Shown: positions 61,339-64,000 of the stretch, piece by piece
How positions within the stretch are numbered: position 1 is the first letter of the stretch
Layout: every line of letters starts with the position of its first letter
DNA from: Apiospora phragmitis
Lineage: Eukaryota; Ascomycota; Sordariomycetes; Amphisphaeriales; Apiosporaceae
Reading direction: 5' to 3'
Length of the DNA: 64,000 nucleotides
Assembly (NCBI GenBank): GCA_038363925.1
Contig: JAQQWL010000015.1
Span: 2,108,001 to 2,172,000 of the forward strand
Notes under the pieces: generated by a model
What the model saw: only the letters and a program-made list of their open reading frames with translations
Databases searched by the model: none
Told to the model about the DNA's origin: nothing
Position numbers and translations under genes: made by a program

Positions 61339-62123
61339 TCAGTACGGCCGCGGGTAGTTAGCCACAATATAGTCCCTCAAGCTCGTCGTCCCATTCATCC
61401 CCGTCGCAACCGCCTGCGCAAACGCCTGCGCACTGAGATCCGCGCCCGCCGGGCTCGTGTGCGTGTGGTCCTTGGGGTACAGCGCATTAGTCCCGCTATT
61501 GCCGAGCCTCCTGTACGAGTTCGCGACGGCCTGGAAGTGGTCCACGAACGTGACGCCCGCATCGCCCAGGCTGCGCGCCGCCGTCGCCTGGTACCCGACG
61601 AACCGCGGCGCCCCCTGCCCGAAACTGCCGCCCTCCCACAGGTTGTTCGGCGTCTGCGAGCTCAGCACGACCGTCGCGCCCTTGCTCCGAAACAGCTTGG
61701 CCGCCTGCACGACGTAGAACACGAACGTGTAGACGGCCTCGCCCGTCTTGTCCGAGCGGCAACCTCGGTGCCCGTGCCCGGGCAGTCGGAGCGCCCGTTG
61801 TCGTTCTTGTTGGGCGAGCCGCCGTCGTTGTGGCCGAACTCGATGACGACGATGTCGCCCGTCTTGACCAGGTTGGCGACCTCGGTGAAGCGCCCCTCGT
61901 TGGCGTAGCTGCGCGCCGACCGCCCGCCGATGGCCTTGTTGACCACGGCCACCGTGCCCGTCGCGACGTACTTGGCGAAGTACTGGCCCCAGCCGTCCGT
62001 GGCGCCGTCGTTGGCGCCCCGGGCCGCCATGGTCGAGTCGCCGCACAGGTAGACCGTGGGCGCGGCCGCTACGCCGGCGGCACCGAGCGCGGCGGCGGCG
62101 GCGAGGATGGACGTGATCTGCAT
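61339..62123 (-). CDS. Secreted rhamnogalacturonan acetylesterase (CE12, SGNH hydrolase), frame broken near 61762
   Basis: Single exon. The start MQITSIL was preferred to an in-frame Met eight codons upstream because it directly opens a signal peptide (cleaved near residue 21). The enzyme removes acetyl groups from the rhamnogalacturonan backbone of pectin outside the cell. SGNH blocks are present: GDSTMA (Ser30 nucleophile), IGGRSARSY (block II Gly), IEFGHNDGG (block III Asn) and [10 protein letters not shown] (block V Asp/His). Family segments [11 protein letters not shown] and [17 protein letters not shown] also match. Between GTGTE and [13 protein letters not shown] one base is missing near 61762, so the catalytic Asp/His lie in a different frame from the Ser. 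With one added base the protein has about 261 residues, as expected for the family. A sequencing error is the simplest explanation. Confidence 0.92.
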
Positions 62124-62836
62124 AGTGGCGGTGGTGGTGACTATCAATCTCTCTTAGAAGATGGGGGAGCGAGCGGCCTGTGAAGCTTGGATCGCTTTGA
62201 TGTCTGTCCTCGGCTACGATAGATAGAACAAAGCAAGCGACTTGGATTGAAGCAAGGCGACAGACGATCTGAAGATCTCTTCTCTCGGCAAAGAAGGGGG
62301 AGATCTACATCTTTAAGTAAGCTGTCATATTGTTCCGGCCCTACGATACTCGGCATTATTCACACAAAGTCAGAGTTCTTTGGCCGCGTCCGGCCCAGCC
62401 ATCCCCGAAACCTTCCCCAAATGGGCATGTGGACATCGGGCCTCCGCGCGTCTCCACGCTGTCGATATGCCGGAATTCCCACCAGTGAGCGGCTGAGGCT
62501 ATATGCTACAATGGCACTCTAATAGGCGCCAAGACGGGCTTGGTCGCCTCACTCACTTATAGCGTTCCAAACATTCAGGCCTCGGACCCCATCGCAATGA
62601 TAACCTATTCATGCGGCGTATGCCGTTCATGGGGATGATTAAACTTAGTTAGGTCTTGCTTACTCGAGAATTGCTTTTTTCCTTCCTATGCACGTATGCA
62701 TGCATTTGTCTAATTATGTCGGGTTTCAATGCTGCCTTTCCGTATGAGCCCCCTAAACCTGAGTGTATTCCGTGACGCCAGCAAATGGGTAGAACGCCAT
62801 GCAACGTGGGTCCCTCTCGGTTGCATTGACAAATCA
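62124..62836. other. Intergenic region between tandem minus-strand genes
   Basis: 713 nt holding the promoter of the acetylesterase and the 3' flank of the APC/C gene. No gene or RNA is seen. Confidence 0.6.
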
Positions 62837-64000
62837 TTAATAGTCATCAGCCATTTCCATGGCGCCATCGTCATCACGTAGGCCCATGATCCTACGATTG
62901 CCCCTAGACACTCGTCCCTTGCCCCGTGTCAGGACTCCAGGCTGTCCCGGTACTCGCACGGTCGGCGGCCCCTTCATCTTCCTGACCGCCCTTTCCAGTC
63001 CGTCCAGCGCTTCCGTCTGGCCGTCGTCGGACGGCAGCTCCACACCGGCCGACTCCTCGAGGGCCTTGTTCAGCAGCTCCGTGGCGATGGGGTCCTGGGG
63101 GCTGATGGCCAGCGCCCGGTGCAGCACGACGACGGCCTCTTCGGGCTGGCCCTGCTCGAGGAAGATCAAGCCCTTGGCCGAGAACACGGCGACGTCTTTA
63201 CCGCCCAGCCGTAGAACTTCGTCGAACTGCTCGAGTGCCTCCTCGAAACGCCTGGCACGGCGATACGCCTGTGCGAGGTTTGTGCGCGCTGCTAGCCAGG
63301 CCGACGGCTCCGAGTCGATGTCTTCGGCGATTTCGAGAGCTTTGAGGAACAATGTCGCAGCGTCCTGCGGCCGGTCTTGATGGTAGTACACCACCCCCAT
63401 TTCGTTCAGCAGCAACGGGTCGGTCTTGCAAAGGCCGTAGGCGGTCTTTAGGAACTCGTCGGCCAAGGTCATGTTGTTGAGGGCATGGTTTTGCATGCCC
63501 AGGAACACCTGAGGTAAATGTGTGCCCATGAAGAGCCGCGCGGCCGTGGAGTAGGCTGATATTGCCTGGTCATGCTCTCCCTCAGCAGCGAATGTATGGG
63601 CAAACCCAATCCAGGCGGGACCGAAATGGGCATCCATCATGCTGGCTTTGCTAAAATAACGGCGCGCCTCGGCGATTTTGTCGATAGAGAAATAATAGAT
63701 ACCAACCGCAAGCCAGGTGCAGGGTTCTTCGGGGTGGCTGTCGGCAAGGTCATGTGCGACCAGGAACAGCACATTCTTCATTTTCAGCTCGTAGAGACAG
63801 GCCAAGTGCAGAGGATATATACTGAAGTTGTACTTGTCTCCATGCAAAATGGATTCCGTAATGGCCAGGGCGTCCCTGTATCTGCATTGCGTGTATAGAA
63901 GATCTGCCCGGGCAAGCAGAAGATCTGGATTGGACGCCAGGTTGTAGTGCGTTGATAGCGTCTCGGCGGCGGTCGTGAAGGCGCCCGGGTGCCGGTATTT
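62837..64000 (-). CDS. cut9: Anaphase-promoting complex subunit Cut9/CDC16 (APC6), 5' end outside the window
   Basis: The frame is open from the right window edge to the TAA at 62837-62839, giving the last 387 residues without introns or breaks. It is built of tetratricopeptide repeats: CRYRDALAITESIL, PCTWLAVGIYYFSI, DAHFGPAWIGFAHTFAAEG, LNEMGVVYYHQD, and WLAARTNLAQAYRRARRFEEAL, matching the C-terminal TPR superhelix of CDC16/Cut9. This subunit is part of the APC/C ubiquitin ligase that drives anaphase and mitotic exit. The C-terminal tail is basic, then acidic (GLRDDDGAMEMADDY). The N-terminal half, including start and any introns, lies beyond 64000. Confidence 0.93.
   Translation of the reverse strand, partial: KYRHPGAFTTAAETLSTHYNLASNPDLLLARADLLYTQCRYRDALAITESILHGDKYNFSIYPLHLACLYELKMKNVLFLVAHDLADSHPEEPCTWLAVGIYYFSIDKIAEARRYFSKASMMDAHFGPAWIGFAHTFAAEGEHDQAISAYSTAARLFMGTHLPQVFLGMQNHALNNMTLADEFLKTAYGLCKTDPLLLNEMGVVYYHQDRPQDAATLFLKALEIAEDIDSEPSAWLAARTNLAQAYRRARRFEEALEQFDEVLRLGGKDVAVFSAKGLIFLEQGQPEEAVVVLHRALAISPQDPIATELLNKALEESAGVELPSDDGQTEALDGLERAVRKMKGPPTVRVPGQPGVLTRGKGRVSRGNRRIMGLRDDDGAMEMADDY

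Noticed and set aside
1..64000. tRNA, rRNA, CRISPR, intact transposon or RIP-mutated repeat
   Set aside because: Scanning by eye for tRNA box B-like sequences, long terminal or inverted repeats, transposase/reverse-transcriptase motifs and TA-rich mutated blocks gave nothing convincing. A covariance-model and repeat search would be decisive.

Overview
The window reads as nuclear DNA of a filamentous ascomycete, most likely a Sordariomycete. The evidence is short GT-AG introns (about 47-131 nt) with CTAAC-type branch sites, and full-length genes typical of that group: samB, a fungal tuberin, Mis6, CSE1, CAF16 and a CE12 esterase. I see no bacterial operon, CRISPR array, rRNA, convincing tRNA or intact transposon. 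Gene density is low, with several gene-poor stretches of 2-10 kb.

Layout. 0.2-2.1 kb: MFS transporter (-). 4.8-7.7 kb: HID1-family trafficking protein (+). 14.5-16.4 kb: samB/Mub1 MYND zinc-finger protein (+). 19.9-20.9 kb: eIF4E-family cap-binding protein (+). 21.6-22.4 kb: small EF-hand-like protein (-). 22.9-23.7 kb: secreted cutinase-family (CE5) esterase (-). 24.7-25.5 kb: CAF16-like soluble ABC protein (+). 26.0-28.2 kb: Mis6/CENP-I kinetochore protein (-). 30.2-31.9 kb: 5'-truncated remnant of a GH3-GNAT fusion gene (+). 34.8-39.7 kb: Tsc2/tuberin (-). 41.9-45.2 kb: CSE1 exportin (+). 49.1-51.1 kb: PH-domain protein (-). 61.3-62.1 kb: secreted rhamnogalacturonan acetylesterase (-). 62.8 kb to the window end: 3' part of the APC/C subunit Cut9/CDC16 (-). 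Most are unrelated housekeeping genes (trafficking, translation, kinetochore, TORC1 control, nuclear export, cell cycle). The two secreted esterases point to a plant-associated or saprotrophic life. I see no biosynthetic or defence cluster.

The most striking feature is the number of single-base frame breaks inside otherwise well-conserved genes: HID1, samB, the EF-hand gene, Mis6, Tsc2 (two), the esterase and the GH3-GNAT remnant (two). Eight of nine look like the loss of one base. Four sit at a C-run directly before T(A)CG. I read this mainly as systematic sequencing or assembly error, but it could be real and is worth checking. It also means some 'empty' stretches may hide genes broken in the same way. 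I did not find a convincing new biological system. The best biological leads are the truncated GH3-GNAT gene and the poly-histidine tract in samB.
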